Positions 26,461 to 39,000 of a stretch of 64,000 bases of DNA are shown piece by piece. Both the position numbers and the translations under genes were made by a program. This DNA is from Auanema rhodensis. Taxonomy: Eukaryota > Nematoda > Chromadorea > Rhabditida > Rhabditidae. Positions within the stretch are counted from its first letter, which is position 1, and each line of letters starts with the position of its first letter. The stretch covers positions 6,882,001-6,946,000 of the forward strand of contig OZ059895.1 in assembly GCA_964057225.1 (NCBI GenBank). The letters are read 5' to 3'. Below the pieces are notes generated by a model. That model did not search any database and was not told the origin of the DNA. It saw nothing but the letters and a program-made list of their open reading frames with translations.

Positions 26461-29400
26461 GAAGCTTGTCTATCTCTCGACCGGAAATGGTTATTGTTCA
26501 GACAATCTCAGTCTAGAGTTTTGAATGTTCTTCTGAACAGGAATACAGTGCACGTGCCATTTGCCTTGGGGTATTCAACTTCATTTTTGGTTTAATTACC
26601 CAAGTTTGAGGTACTTTGATGATTCAACAACGGTTACACCTGATGTTGAACTAAATTTTGGAAAGCTCACTATATGTGAGCAACATTGATATTTCATCTC
26701 TCTGAACATTCGGAAGCTTGTCTATCTCTTGACCGGAAATATTTATTGTTCAGACAATCTCAGTCTAGAGTTTTGAATGTTCTTCTGAACAGGAATACAG
26801 TGCACGTGCCATTTGCCTTGGGGTATTCAACTTCATTTTTGGTTTAATTACCCAAGTTTGAGGTACTTTGATGATTCAACAAGGGTTACACCTGATGTTG
26901 AACTAAATTTTGGAAAGCTCACTATATGTGAGCAACATTGATATTTCATCTCTCTGAAGATTCGGAAGCTTGTCTATCTCTTTACCGGAAACTTTTATTG
27001 TTCAGACAATCTCAGTCTAGAGTTTTGAATGTTCTTCTGAACAGGAATACGGTGCACGTGCCATTTGCCTTGGGGTATTCAACTTCATTTTTGGTTTAAT
27101 TACCCAAGTTTGAGGTACTTTGATGATTCAACAAGGGCTACACCTGATGTTGAACTAAATTTTGGAAAGCTCACTATATGTGAGCAACATTGATATTTCA
27201 TCTCTCTGAAGATTCGGAAGCTTGTCTATCTCTTGACCGGAAACTTTTATTGTTCAGACAATCTCAGTCTAGAGTTTTGAATGTTCTTCTGAACAGGAAT
27301 TCGGTGCACGTGCCATTTGCCTTGGGGTATTCAACTTCATTTTTGGTTTAATTACCCAAGTTTGAGGTACTTTGATGATTCAACAAGGGTTACACCTGAT
27401 GTTGAACTAAATTTTGGAAAGCTCACTATATGTGAGCAACATTGATATTTCATCTCTCTGAAGATTCGGAAGCTTGTCTATCTCTTTACCGGAAACTTTT
27501 ATTGTTCAGACAATCTCAGTCTAGAGTTTTGAATGTTCTTCTGAACAGGAATACGGTGCACGTGCCATTTGCCTTGGGGTATTCAACTTCATTTTTGGTT
27601 TAATTACCCAAGTTTGAGGTACTTTGATGATTCAACAAGGGTTACACCTGATGTTGAACTAAATTTTGGAAAGCTCACTATATGTGAGCAACATTGATAT
27701 TTCATCTCTCTGAAGATTCGGAAGCTTGTCTATCTCTTGACCGGAAACTTTTATTGTTCAGACAATCTCAGTCTAGAGGTTTGAATGTTCTTCTGAACAG
27801 GAATACGGTGCACGTGCCATTTGCCTTGGGGTATTCAACTTCATTTTTGGTTTAATTACCCAAGTTTGAGGTACTTTGATGATTCAACAAGGGTTACACC
27901 TGATGTTGAACTAAATTTTGGAAAGCTCACTATATGTGAGCAACATTGATATTTCATCTCTCTGAAGATTCGGAAGCTTGTCTATCTCTTGACCGGAAAC
28001 TTTTATTGTTCAGACAATCTCAGTCTAGAGTTTTGAATGTTCTTCTGAACAGGAATTCGGTGCACGTGCCATTTGCCTTGGGGTATTCAACTTCATTTTT
28101 GGTTTAATTACCCAAGTTTGAGGTACTTTGATGATTCAACAAGGGTTACACCTGATGTTGAACTAAATTTTGGAAAGCTCACTATATGTGAGCAACATTG
28201 ATATTTCATCTCTCTGAACATTCGGAAGCTTGTCTATCTCTCGACCGGAAATGGTTATTGTTCAGACAATCTCAGTCTAGAGTTTTGAATGTTCTTCTGA
28301 ACAGGAATACGGTGCACGTGCCATTTGCCTTGGGGTATTCAACTTCATTTTTGGTTTAATTACCCAAGTTTGAGGTACTTTGATGATTCAACAACGGTTA
28401 CACCTGATGTTGAACTAAATTTTGGAAAGCTCACTATATGTGAGCAACATTGATATTTCATCTCTCTGAACATTCGGAAGCTTGTCTATCTCTCGACCGG
28501 AAATGGTTATTGTTCAGACAATCTCAGTCTAGAGTTTTGAATGTTCTTCTGAACAGGAATACGGTGCACGTGCCATTTGCCTTGGGGTATTCAACTTCAT
28601 TTTTGGTTTAATTACCCAAGTTTGAGGTACTTTGATGATTCAACAACGGTTACACCTGATGTTGAACTAAATTTTGGAAAGCTCACTATATGTGAGCAAC
28701 ATTGATATTTCATCTCTCTGAACATTCGGAAGCTTGTCTATCTCTCGACCGGAAATGGTTATTGTTCAGACAATCTCAGTCTAGAGTTTTGAATGTTCTT
28801 CTGAACAGGAATACGGTGCACGTGCCATTTGCCTTGGGGTATTCAACTTCATTTTTGGTTTAATTACCCAAGTTTGAGGTACTTTGATGATTCAACAACG
28901 GTTACACCTGATGTTGAACTAAATTTTGGAAAGCTCACTATATGTGAGCAACATTGATATTTCATCTCTCTGAACATTCGGAAGCTTGTCTATCTCTTGA
29001 CCGGAAATGTTTATTGTTCAGACAATCTCAGTCTAGAGTTTTGAATGTTCTTCTGAACAGGAATACAGTGCACGTGCCATTTGCCTTGGGGTATTCAACT
29101 TCATTTTTGGTTTAATTACCCAAGTTTGAGGTACTTTGATGATTCAACAACGGTTACACCTGATGTTGAACTAAATTTTGGAAAGCTCACTATATGTGAG
29201 CAACATTGATATTTCATCTCTCTGAACATTCGGAAGCTTGTCTATCTCTTGACCGGAAATGTTTATTGTTCAGACAATCTCAGTCTAGAGTTTTGAATGT
29301 TCTTCTGAACAGGAATACGGTGCACGTGCCATTTGCCTTGGGGTATTCAACTTCATTTTTGGTTTAATTACCCAAGTTTGAGGTATTTTGATGATTCAAC

Positions 29401-29988
29401 AACGGTTACACCTGATGTTGAACTAAATTTTGGAAAGCTCACTATATGTGAGCAACATTGATATTTCATCTCTCTGAACATTCGGAAGCTTGTCTATCTC
29501 TTGACCGTAAATGTTTATTGTTCAGACAATCTCAGTCTAGAGTTTTGAATGTTCTTCTGAACAGGAATACGGTGCACGTGCCATTTGCCTTGGGGTATTC
29601 AACTTCATTTTTGGTTTAATTACCCAAGTTTGAGGTACTTTGATGATTCAACAACGGTTACACCTGATGTTGAACTAAATTTTGGAAAGCTCACTATATG
29701 TGAGCAACATTGATATTTCATCTCTCTGAACATTCGGAAGCTTGTCTATCTCTTGACCGGAAATGTTTATTGTTCAGACAATCTCAGTCTAGAGTTTTGA
29801 ATGTTCTTCTGAACAGGAATACAGTGCACGTGCCATTTGCCTTGGGGTATTCAACTTCATTTTTGGTTTAATCACCCAAGTTTGAGGTACTTTGATGATT
29901 CAACAACGGTTACACCTGATGTTGAACTAAATTTTGAAAAGCTCACTATATGTGAGCAACATTGATATTTCATCTTTCTGAACATTCG
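26461..29988 (+). repeat. Monomers 106-119, CGGTTAC/GAACATT subfamily interrupted by AACTT monomers
   Basis: Monomers 106-107 and 113-119 have AATGG or AATGT, mostly CAACAACGGTTAC, and GAACATTCG ends. Several have GAATACAGTG, which changes the CpG at monomer position 86. Between them, 26965-28224 (monomers 108-112) is an AACTT patch with EcoRI-type monomers at 109 and 112. This alternation suggests that a block was inserted or exchanged into an older subfamily tract. Confidence 0.78.
28225..28980 (+). repeat. Three identical consecutive monomers
   Basis: Monomers 113, 114 and 115 read the same base for base over 252 bp each. They carry CTCTCGACC, AATGGTT, GAATACGG, CAACAACGG and GAACATTCG. 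Neighbours on both sides differ. Identity over adjacent copies indicates very recent local amplification. Confidence 0.9.
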
Positions 29989-31248
29989 GAAGCTTGTCTA
30001 TCTCTTGACCGTAAATGTTTATTGTTCAGACAATCTCAGTCTAGAGTTTTGAATGTTCTTCTGAACAGGAATACGGTGCACGTGCCATTTGCCTTGGGGT
30101 ATTCAACTTCATTTTTGGTTTAATTACCCAAGTTTGAGGTACTTTGATGATTCAACAAGGGTTACACCTGATGTTGAACTAAATTTTGAAAAGCTCACTA
30201 TATGTGAGCAACATTGATATTTCATCTCTCTGAAGATTCGGAAGCTTGTCTATCTCTTTACCGGAAACTTTTATTGTTCAGACAATCTCAGTTTGGAGTT
30301 TTGAATGTTCTTCTGAACAGGAATACGGTGCACGTGCCATTTGCCTTGGGGTATTCATCTTCATCTTTGGTTTAATTACCCAAGTTTGAGGTACTTTGAT
30401 GATTCAACAAGGGTTACACCTGATGTTGAACTAAATTTTGGAAAGCTCACTATATGTGAGCAACATTGATATTTCATCTCTCTGAAGATTCGGAAGCTTG
30501 TCTATCTCTTTACCGGAAACTTTTATTGTTCAGACAATCTCAGTCTAGAGTTTTGAATGTTCTTCTGAACAGGAATACGGTGCACGTGCCATTTGCCTTG
30601 GGGTATTCAACTTCATTTTTGGTTTAATTACCCAAGTTTGAGGTACTTTGATGATTCAACAAGGGTTACACCTGATGTTGAACTAAATTTTGGAAAGCTC
30701 ACTATATGTGAGCAACATTGATATTTCATCTCTCTGAAGATTTGGAAGCTTGTCTATCTCTTGACCGGAAACTTTTATTGTTCAGACAATCTCAGTCTAG
30801 AGTTTTGAATGTTCTTCTGAACAGGAATACGGTGCACGTGCCATTTGCCTTGGGGTATTCAACTTCATTTTTGGTTTAATTACCCAAGTTTGAGGTACTT
30901 TGATGATTCAACAAGGGTTACACCTGATGTTGAACTAAATTTTGGAAAGCTCACTATATGTGAGCAACATTGATATTTCATCTCTCTGAAGATTCGGAAG
31001 CTTGTCTATCTCTTGACCGGAAACTTTTATTGTTCAGACAATCTCAGTTTAGAGTTTTGAATGTTCTTCTGAACAGGAATTCGGTGCACGTGCCATTTGC
31101 CTTGGGGTATTCAACTTCATTTTTGGTTTAATTACCCAAGTTTGAGGTACTTTGATGATTCAACAAGGGTTACACCTGATGTTGAACTAAATTTTGGAAA
31201 GCTCACTATATGTGAGCAACATTGATATTTCATCTTTCTGAACATTCG
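29989..31248 (+). repeat. 5-monomer (1260-bp) duplication, left copy
   Basis: Monomers 120-124 pair with 125-129. Shared markers in order: TTTCTGAACATT before the unit with GACCGTAAATG and TTTTGAAAAGC; TTTACC with CAGTTTGGAG and TCATCTTCATCTTTGG; TTTACC; TTGACC; TTGACC with GTTTAGAG and GAATTCGG. Monomer 122 ends GATTTGG whereas its partner ends GATTCGG. The left copy ends with TTTCTGAACATT, leading straight into the right copy. Confidence 0.88.
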
Positions 31249-32508
31249 GAAGCTTGTCTATCTCTTGACCGTAAATGTTTATTGTTCAGACAATCTCAGT
31301 CTAGAGTTTTGAATGTTCTTCTGAACAGGAATACGGTGCACGTGCCATTTGCCTTGGGGTATTCAACTTCATTTTTGGTTTAATTACCCAAGTTTGAGGT
31401 ACTTTGATGATTCAACAAGGGTTACACCTGATGTTGAACTAAATTTTGAAAAGCTCACTATATGTGAGCAACATTGATATTTCATCTCTCTGAAGATTCG
31501 GAAGCTTGTCTATCTCTTTACCGGAAACTTTTATTGTTCAGACAATCTCAGTTTGGAGTTTTGAATGTTCTTCTGAACAGGAATACGGTGCACGTGCCAT
31601 TTGCCTTGGGGTATTCATCTTCATCTTTGGTTTAATTACCCAAGTTTGAGGTACTTTGATGATTCAACAAGGGTTACACCTGATGTTGAACTAAATTTTG
31701 GAAAGCTCACTATATGTGAGCAACATTGATATTTCATCTCTCTGAAGATTCGGAAGCTTGTCTATCTCTTTACCGGAAACTTTTATTGTTCAGACAATCT
31801 CAGTCTAGAGTTTTGAATGTTCTTCTGAACAGGAATACGGTGCACGTGCCATTTGCCTTGGGGTATTCAACTTCATTTTTGGTTTAATTACCCAAGTTTG
31901 AGGTACTTTGATGATTCAACAAGGGCTACACCTGATGTTGAACTAAATTTTGGAAAGCTCACTATATGTGAGCAACATTGATATTTCATCTCTCTGAAGA
32001 TTCGGAAGCTTGTCTATCTCTTGACCGGAAACTTTTATTGTTCAGACAATCTCAGTCTAGAGTTTTGAATGTTCTTCTGAACAGGAATACGGTGCACGTG
32101 CCATTTGCCTTGGGGTATTCAACTTCATTTTTGGTTTAATTACCCAAGTTTGAGGTACTTTGATGATTCAACAAGGGTTACACCTGATGTTGAACTAAAT
32201 TTTGGAAAGCTCACTATATGTGAGCAACATTGATATTTCATCTCTCTGAAGATTCGGAAGCTTGTCTATCTCTTGACCGGAAACTTTTATTGTTCAGACA
32301 ATCTCAGTTTAGAGTTTTGAATGTTCTTCTGAACAGGAATTCGGTGCACGTGCCATTTGCCTTGGGGTATTCAACTTCATTTTTGGTTTAATTACCCAAG
32401 TTTGAGGTACTTTGATGATTCAACAAGGGTTACACCTGATGTTGAACTAAATTTTGGAAAGCTCACTATATGTGAGCAACATTGATATTTCATCTCTCTG
32501 AAGATTCG
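31249..32508 (+). repeat. 5-monomer (1260-bp) duplication, right copy
   Basis: Monomers 125-129 repeat the order of 120-124 directly. Differences are few: GGGCTAC in monomer 127 and a standard TCTCTGAAGATT end in monomer 129. The last EcoRI-type monomer (GAATTCGG) that I find in the window is here, at about 32338. Confidence 0.87.
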
Positions 32509-32825
32509 GAAGCTTGTCTATCTCTTGACCGGAAACTTTTATTGTTCAGACAATCTCAGTCTAGAGTTTTGAATGTTCTTCTGAACAGGAATACGGTGCA
32601 CGTGCCATTTGCCTTGGGCTATTCAACTTCATTTTTGGTTTAATTACCCAAGTTTGAGGTACTTTGATGATTCAACAACGGTTACACCTGATGTTGAACT
32701 AAATTTTGGAAAGCTCACTATATGTGAGCAACATTGATATTTCATCTCTCTGAAGATTCGGAAGCTTGTCTATCTCTTGACCGGAAACTTTTATTGTTCA
32801 GACAATCTCAGTCTAGAGTTTTGAA

Positions 32826-32839
32826 TGTTCTTCTGAACA
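32826..32839. other. Dyad TGTTC-TTCT-GAACA (reference copy)
   Basis: A perfect 5-bp inverted repeat with a 4-base centre at monomer positions 66-79. It is conserved through almost the whole array. It is lost in the CTTCTTCACA monomers between 41832 and 52667 and altered in GAAGGTTC monomers. Its function is unknown. Confidence 0.75.
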
Positions 32840-32849
32840 GGAATACGGT

Positions 32850-32857
32850 GCACGTGC
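32850..32857. other. GCACGTGC palindrome with CACGTG core (reference copy)
   Basis: A perfect 8-bp palindrome at monomer positions 90-97 that overlaps GTGCAC (88-93) and contains CACGTG. CACGTG is the core bound by many bHLH and plant bZIP proteins, but in a satellite this is only a potential site. It is kept in nearly all monomers. The exceptions I saw are GTGCACATGCC in 194, 228 and 245. Confidence 0.75.
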
Positions 32858-32964
32858 CATTTGCCTTGGGGTATTCAACTTCATTTTTGGTTTAATTACC
32901 CAAGTTTGAGGTACTTTGATGATTCAACAAGGGTTACACCTGATGTTGAACTAAATTTTGGAAA

Positions 32965-32981
32965 GCTCACTATATGTGAGC
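32965..32981. other. Dyad GCTCAC-TATAT-GTGAGC (reference copy)
   Basis: This is a perfect 6-bp inverted repeat around a 5-base centre at monomer positions 205-221, present in nearly every monomer. It could form a small hairpin or be bound by a dimeric protein; neither can be shown from sequence. Three independent variants disturb it: GTCAGC (seven monomers), GCTTAC (152-154) and the 13-bp deletion (248, 254). Confidence 0.8.
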
Positions 32982-34272
32982 AACATTGATATTTCATCTC
33001 TCTGAAGATTCGGAAGCTTGTCTATCTCTTGACCGGAAACTTTTATTGTTCAGACAATCTCAGTCTAGAGTTTTGAATGTTCTTCTGAACAGGAATACGG
33101 TGCACGTGCCATTTGCCTTGGGGTATTCAACTTCATTTTTGGTTTAATTACCCAAGTTTGAGGTACTTTGATGATTCAACAAGGGCTACACCTGATGTTG
33201 AACTAAATTTTGGAAAGCTCACTATATGTGAGCAACATTGATATTTCATCTCTCTGAAGATTCGGAAGCTTGTCTATCTCTTGACCGGAAACTTTTATTG
33301 TTCAGACAATCTCAGTCTAGAGTTTTGAATGTTCTTCTGAACAGGAATACGGTGCACGTGCCATTTGCCTTGGGGTATTCAACTTCATTTTTGGTTTAAT
33401 TACCCACGTTTGAGGTACTTTGATGATTCAACAACGGTTACACCTGATGTTGAACTAAATTTTGGAAAGCTCACTATATGTGAGCAACATTGATATTTCA
33501 TCTCTCTGAAGATTCGGAAGCTTGTCTATCTCTTGACCGGAAACTTTTATTGTTCAGACAATCTCAGTCTAGAGTTTTGAATGTTCTTCTGAACAGGAAT
33601 ACGGTGCACGTGCCATTTGCCTTGGGGTATTCAACTTCATTTTTGGTTTAATTACCCAAGTTTGATGTACTTTGATGATTCAACAAGGGTTACACCTGAT
33701 GTTGAACTAAATTTTGGAAAGCTCACTATATGTGAGCAACATTGATATTTCATCTCTCTGAAGATTCGGAAGCTTGTCTATCTCTTGACCGGAAACTTTT
33801 ATTGTTCAGACAATCTCAGTCTAGAGTTTTGAATGTTCTTCTGAACAGGAATACGGTGCACGTGCCATTTGCCTTGGGCTATTCAACTTCATTTTTGGTT
33901 TAATTACCCACGTTTGAGGTACTTTGATGATTCAACAAGGGTTACACCTGATGTTGAACTAAATTTTGGAAAGCTCACTATATGTGAGCAACATTGATAT
34001 TTCATCTCTCTGAAGATTCGGAAGCTTGTCTATCTCTTGACCGGAAACTTTTATTGTTCAGACAATCTCAGTCTAGAGTTTTGAATGTTCTTCTGAACAG
34101 GAATACGGTGCACGTGCCATTTGCCTTGGGCTATTCAACTTCATTTTTGGTTTAATTACCCAAGTTTGAGGTACTTTGATGATTCAACAAGGGTTACACC
34201 TGATGTTGAACTAAATTTTGGAAAGCTCACTATATGTGAGCAACATTGATATTTCATCTCTCTGAAGATTCG

Positions 34273-35280
34273 GAAGCTTGTCTATCTCTTGACCGGAAAC
34301 TTTTATTGTTCAGACAATCTCAGTCTAGAGTTTTGAATGTTCTTCTGAACAGGAATACGGTGCACGTGCCATTTGCCTTGGGGTATTCAACTTCATTTTT
34401 GGTTTAATTACCCACGTTTGAGGTACTTTGATGATTCAACAAGGGTTACACCTGATGTTGAACTAAATTTTGGAAAGCTCACTATATGTGAGCAACATTG
34501 ATATTTCATCTCTCTGAAGATTCGGAAGCTTGTCTATCTCTTGACCGGAAACTTTTATTGTTCAGACAATCTCAGTCTAGAGTTTTGAATGTTCTTCTGA
34601 ACAGGAATACGGTGCACGTGCCATTTGCCTTGGGGTATTCAACTTCATTTTTGGTTTAATTACCCACGTTTGAGGTACTTTGATGATTCAACAAGGGTTA
34701 CACCTGATGTTGAACTAAATTTTGGAAAGCTCACTATATGTGAGCAACATTGATATTTCATCTCTCTGAAGATTCGGAAGCTTGTCTATCTCTTGACCGG
34801 AAACTTTTATTGTTCAGACAATCTCAGTCTAGAGTTTTGAATGTTCTTCTGAACAGGAATACGGTGCACGTGCCATTTGCCTTGGGGTATTCAACTTCAT
34901 TTTTGGTTTAATTACCCACGTTTGAGGTACTTTGATGATTCAACAAGGGTTACACCTGATGTTGAACTAAATTTTGGAAAGCTCACTATATGTGAGCAAC
35001 ATTGATATTTCATCTCTCTGAAGATTCGGAAGCTTGTCTATCTCTTGACCGGAAACTTTTATTGTTCAGACAATCTCAGTCTAGAGTTTTGAATGTTCTT
35101 CTGAACAGGAATACGGTGCACGTGCCATTTGCCTTGGGGTATTCAACTTCATTTTTGGTTTAATTACCCACGTTTGAGGTACTTTGATGATTCAACAAGG
35201 GTTACACCTGATGTTGAACTAAATTTTGGAAAGCTCACTATATGTGAGCAACATTGATATTTCATCTCTCTGAAGATTCG
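34273..35280 (+). repeat. Four identical consecutive monomers
   Basis: Monomers 137, 138, 139 and 140 are the same over all 252 bp when read line by line, including the CCCACGTTT marker. This is the longest run of identical neighbours I noticed. It implies either very recent expansion or strong local conversion. Confidence 0.88.
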
Positions 35281-36036
35281 GAAGCTTGTCTATCTCTTGA
35301 CCGGAAACTTTTATTGTTCAGACAATCTCAGTCTAGAGTTTTGAATGTTCTTCTGAACAGGAATACGGTGCACGTGCCATTTGCCTTGGGGTATTCAACT
35401 TCATTTTTGGTTTAATTACCCAAGTTTGAGGTACTTTGATGATTCAACAAGGGTTACACCTGATGTTGAACTAAATTTTGGAAAGCTCACTATATGTGAG
35501 CAACATTGATATTTCATCTCTCTGAAGATTCGGAAGCTTGTCTATCTCTTGACCGGAAACTTTTATTGTTCAGACAATCTCAGTCTAGAGTTTTGAATGT
35601 TCTTCTGAACAGGAATACGGTGCACGTGCCATTTGCCTTGGGGTATTCAACTTCATTTTTGGTTTAATTACCCACGTTTGAGGTACTTTGATGATTCAAC
35701 AAGGGTTACACCTGATGTTGAACTAAATTTTGGAAAGCTCACTATATGTGAGCAACATTGATATTTCATCTCTCTGAACATTCGGAAGCTTGTCTATCTC
35801 TTGACCGGAAACTTTTATTGTTCAGACAATCTCAGTCTAGAGTTTTGAATGTTCTTCTGAACAGGAATACGGTGCACGTGCCATTTGCCTTGGGGTAATC
35901 AACTTCATTTTTGGTTTAATTACCCACGTTTGAGGTACTTTGATGATTCAACAAGGGTTACACCTGATGTTGAACTAAATTTTGGAAAGCTCACTATATG
36001 TGAGCAACATTGATATTTCATCTCTCTGAAGATTCG

Positions 36037-39000
36037 GAAGCTTGTCTATCTCTTGACCGGAAATGTTTATTGTTCAGACAATCTCAGTCTAGAGTTTTGA
36101 ATGTTCTTCTGAACAGAAATACGGTGCACGTGCCATTTGCCTTGGGGTATTCAACTTCATTTTTGGTTTAATTACCCAAGTTTGAGGTACTTTGATGATT
36201 CAACAAGGGTTACACCTGATGTTGAACTAAATTTTGAAAAGCTCACTATATGTGAGCAACATTGATATTTCATCTCTCTGAAGATTCGGAAGCTTGTCTA
36301 TCTCTTTACCGGAAACTTTTATTGTTCAGACAATCTCAGTTTGGAGTTTTGAATGTTCTTCTGAACAGGAATACGGTGCACGTGCCATTTGCCTTGGGGT
36401 ATTCATCTTCATCTTTGGTTTAATTACCCAAGTTTGAGGTACTTTGATGATTCAACATGGGTTACACCTGATGTTGAACTAAATTTTGGAAAGCTCACTA
36501 TATGTGAGCAACATTGATATTTCATCTCTCTGAAGATTCGGAAGCTTGTCTATCTCTTTACCGGAAACTTTTATTGTTCAGACAATCTCAGTCTAGAGTT
36601 TTGAATGTTCTTCTGAACAGGAATACGGTGCACGTGCCATTTGCCTTGGGGTATTCATCTTCATCTTTGGTTTAATTACCCAAGTTTGAGGTACTTTGAT
36701 GATTCAACAAGGGTTACACCTGATGTTGAACTAAATTTTGGAAAGCTCACTATATGTGAGCAACATTGATATTTCATCTCTCTGAAGATTCGGAAGCTTG
36801 TCTATCTCTTTACCGGAAACTTTTATTGTTCAGACAATCTCAGTCTAGAGTTTTGAATGTTCTTCTGAACAGGAATACGGTGCACGTGCCATTTGCCTTG
36901 GGGTATTCAACTTCATTTTTGGTTTAATTACCCAAGTTTGAGGTACTTTGATGATTCAACAAGGGTTACACCTGATGTTGAACTAAATTTTGGAAAGCTC
37001 ACTATATGTGAGCAACATTGATATTTCATCTCTCTGAAGATTTGGAAGCTTGTCTATCTCTTGACCGGAAACTTTTATTGTTCGGACAATCTCAGTCTAG
37101 AGTTTTGAATGTTCTTCTGAACAGGAATACGGTGCACGTGCCATTTGCCTTGGGGTATTCAACTTCATTTTTGGTTTAATTACCCAAGTTTGAGGTACTT
37201 TGATGATTCAACAAGGGTTACACCTGATGTTGAACTAAATTTTGGAAAGCTCACTATATGTGAGCAACATTGATATTTCATCTCTCTGAACATTCGGAAG
37301 CTTGTCTATCTCTTGACCGGAAATGGTTATTGTTCAGACAATCTCAGTCTAGAGTTTTGAATGTTCTTCTGAACAGGAATACGGTGCACGTGCCATTTGC
37401 CTTGGGGTATTCAACTTCATTTTTGGTTTAATTACACAAGTTTGAGGTACTTTGATGATTCAACAACGGTTACACCTGATGTTGAACTAAATTTTGGAAA
37501 GCTCACTATATGTGAGCAACATTGATATTTCATCTCTCTGAAGATTCGGAAGCTTGTCTATCTCTTGACCGGAAATGTTTATTGTTCAGACAATCTCAGT
37601 CTAGAGTTTTGAATGTTCTTCTGAACAGAAATACGGTGCACGTGCCATTTGCCTTGGGGTATTCATCTTCATTTTTGGTTTAATTACCCAAGTTTGAGGT
37701 ACTTTGATGATTCAACAAGGGTTACACCTGATGTTGAACTAAATTTTGAAAAGCTCACTATATGTGAGCAACATTGATATTTCATCTCTCTGAAGATTTG
37801 GAAGCTTGTCTATCTCTTGACCGGAAACTTTTATTGTTCGGACAATCTCAGTCTAGAGTTTTGAATGTTCTTCTGAACAGGAATACGGTGCACGTGCCAT
37901 TTGCCTTGGGGTATTCATCTTCATCTTTGGTTTAATTACCCAAGTTTGAGGTACTTTGATGATTCAACAAGGGTTACACCTGATGTTGAACTAAATTTTG
38001 GAAAGCTCACTATATGTGAGCAACATTGATATTTCATCTCTCTGAAGATTTGGAAGCTTGTCTATCTCTTGACCGGAAACTTTTATTGTTCGGACAATCT
38101 CAGTCTAGAGTTTTGAATGTTCTTCTGAACAGGAATACGGTGCACGTGCCATTTGCCTTGGGGTATGCAACTTCATTTTTGGTTTAATTACCCAAGTTTG
38201 AGGTACTTTGATGATTCAACAAGGGTTACACCTGATGTTGAACTAAATTTTGGAAAGCTTACTATATGTGAGCAACATTGATATTTCATCTCTCTGAAGA
38301 TTCGGAAGCTTGTCTATCTCTTGACCGGAAATGGTTATTGTTCAGACAATCTCAGTCTAGAGTTTTGAATGTTCTTCTGAACAGGAATACGGTGCACGTG
38401 CCATTTGCCTTGGGGTATTCAACTTCATTTTTGGTTTAATTACCCAAGTTTGAGGTACTTTGATGATTCAACAAGGGTTACACCTGATGTTGAACTAAAT
38501 TTTGGAAAGCTTACTATATGTGAGCAACATTGATATTCCATCTTTCTGAAGATTCTGAAGCTTGTCTATCTCTTGACCGGAAATGGTTATTGTTCAGACA
38601 ATCTCAGTCTAGAGTTTTGAATGTTCTTCTGAACAGGAATACGGTGCACGTGCCATTTGCCTTGGGGTATTCAACTTCATTTTTGGTTTAATTACCCAAG
38701 TTTGAGGTACTTTGATGATTCAACAAGGGTTACACCTGATGTTGAACTAAATTTTGGAAAGCTTACTATATGTGAGCAACATTGATATTTCATCTCTCTG
38801 AAGATTCGGAAGCTTGTCTATCTCTTGACCGGAAATGGTTATTGTTCAGACAATCTCAGTCTAGAGTTTTGAATGTTCTTCTGAACAGGAATACGGTGCA
38901 CGTGCCATTTGCCTTGGGATATTCATCTTCATCTTCGGTTTAATTACCCAAGTTTGAGGTACTTTGATGATTTAACAACGGTTACACCTGATGTTGAACT

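Larger units (their letters stand above)
32761..33012 (+). repeat. Reference monomer (matches the majority sequence)
   Basis: Monomer 131 carries the commonest base at every site I compared, so it serves as the reference; positions here count from its first G. Landmarks in order: HindIII AAGCTT at 2-7; variable site 19 (GACC or TACC); variable triplet 28-30 (CTT, TGG or TGT after AAA); XbaI TCTAGA 52-57; dyad 66-79; variable site 85 (A, or T which creates EcoRI GAATTC at 81-86); palindrome 90-97; a five-T run near 124-128; variable region 171-175 (GGGTTAC, CGGTTAC or GGGCTAC context); dyad 205-221; and a variable end at about 243-252 (GAAGATTCG, GAACATTCG, GATGATTCG or GAGGATTCG). CpGs are at 22, 86, 93 and 251. 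The length, 84 triplets, is divisible by three, so reading frames persist between monomers, but every forward frame contains stops. Confidence 0.95.
32509..36036 (+). repeat. Homogenised block, monomers 130-143, with CCCACGTTT variants
   Basis: All monomers are TTGACC + AACTT + GAATACGG. Monomers 133, 135, 137-140, 142 and 143 have CCCACGTTTGAGG in place of CCCAAGTTTGAGG, a change I do not see elsewhere. Monomers 130, 135 and 136 share CCTTGGGCTATTC. Private changes are TTTGATGTAC in 134 and GGGGTAATC in 143. The confinement of both markers to this 3.5 kb shows spread by local duplication or conversion. Confidence 0.85.

Noticed and set aside
32965-32981. Bacterial operator or terminator
   Set aside because: The dyad is operator-like in form, but there are no genes, promoters or T-tracts around it and it recurs with the satellite.
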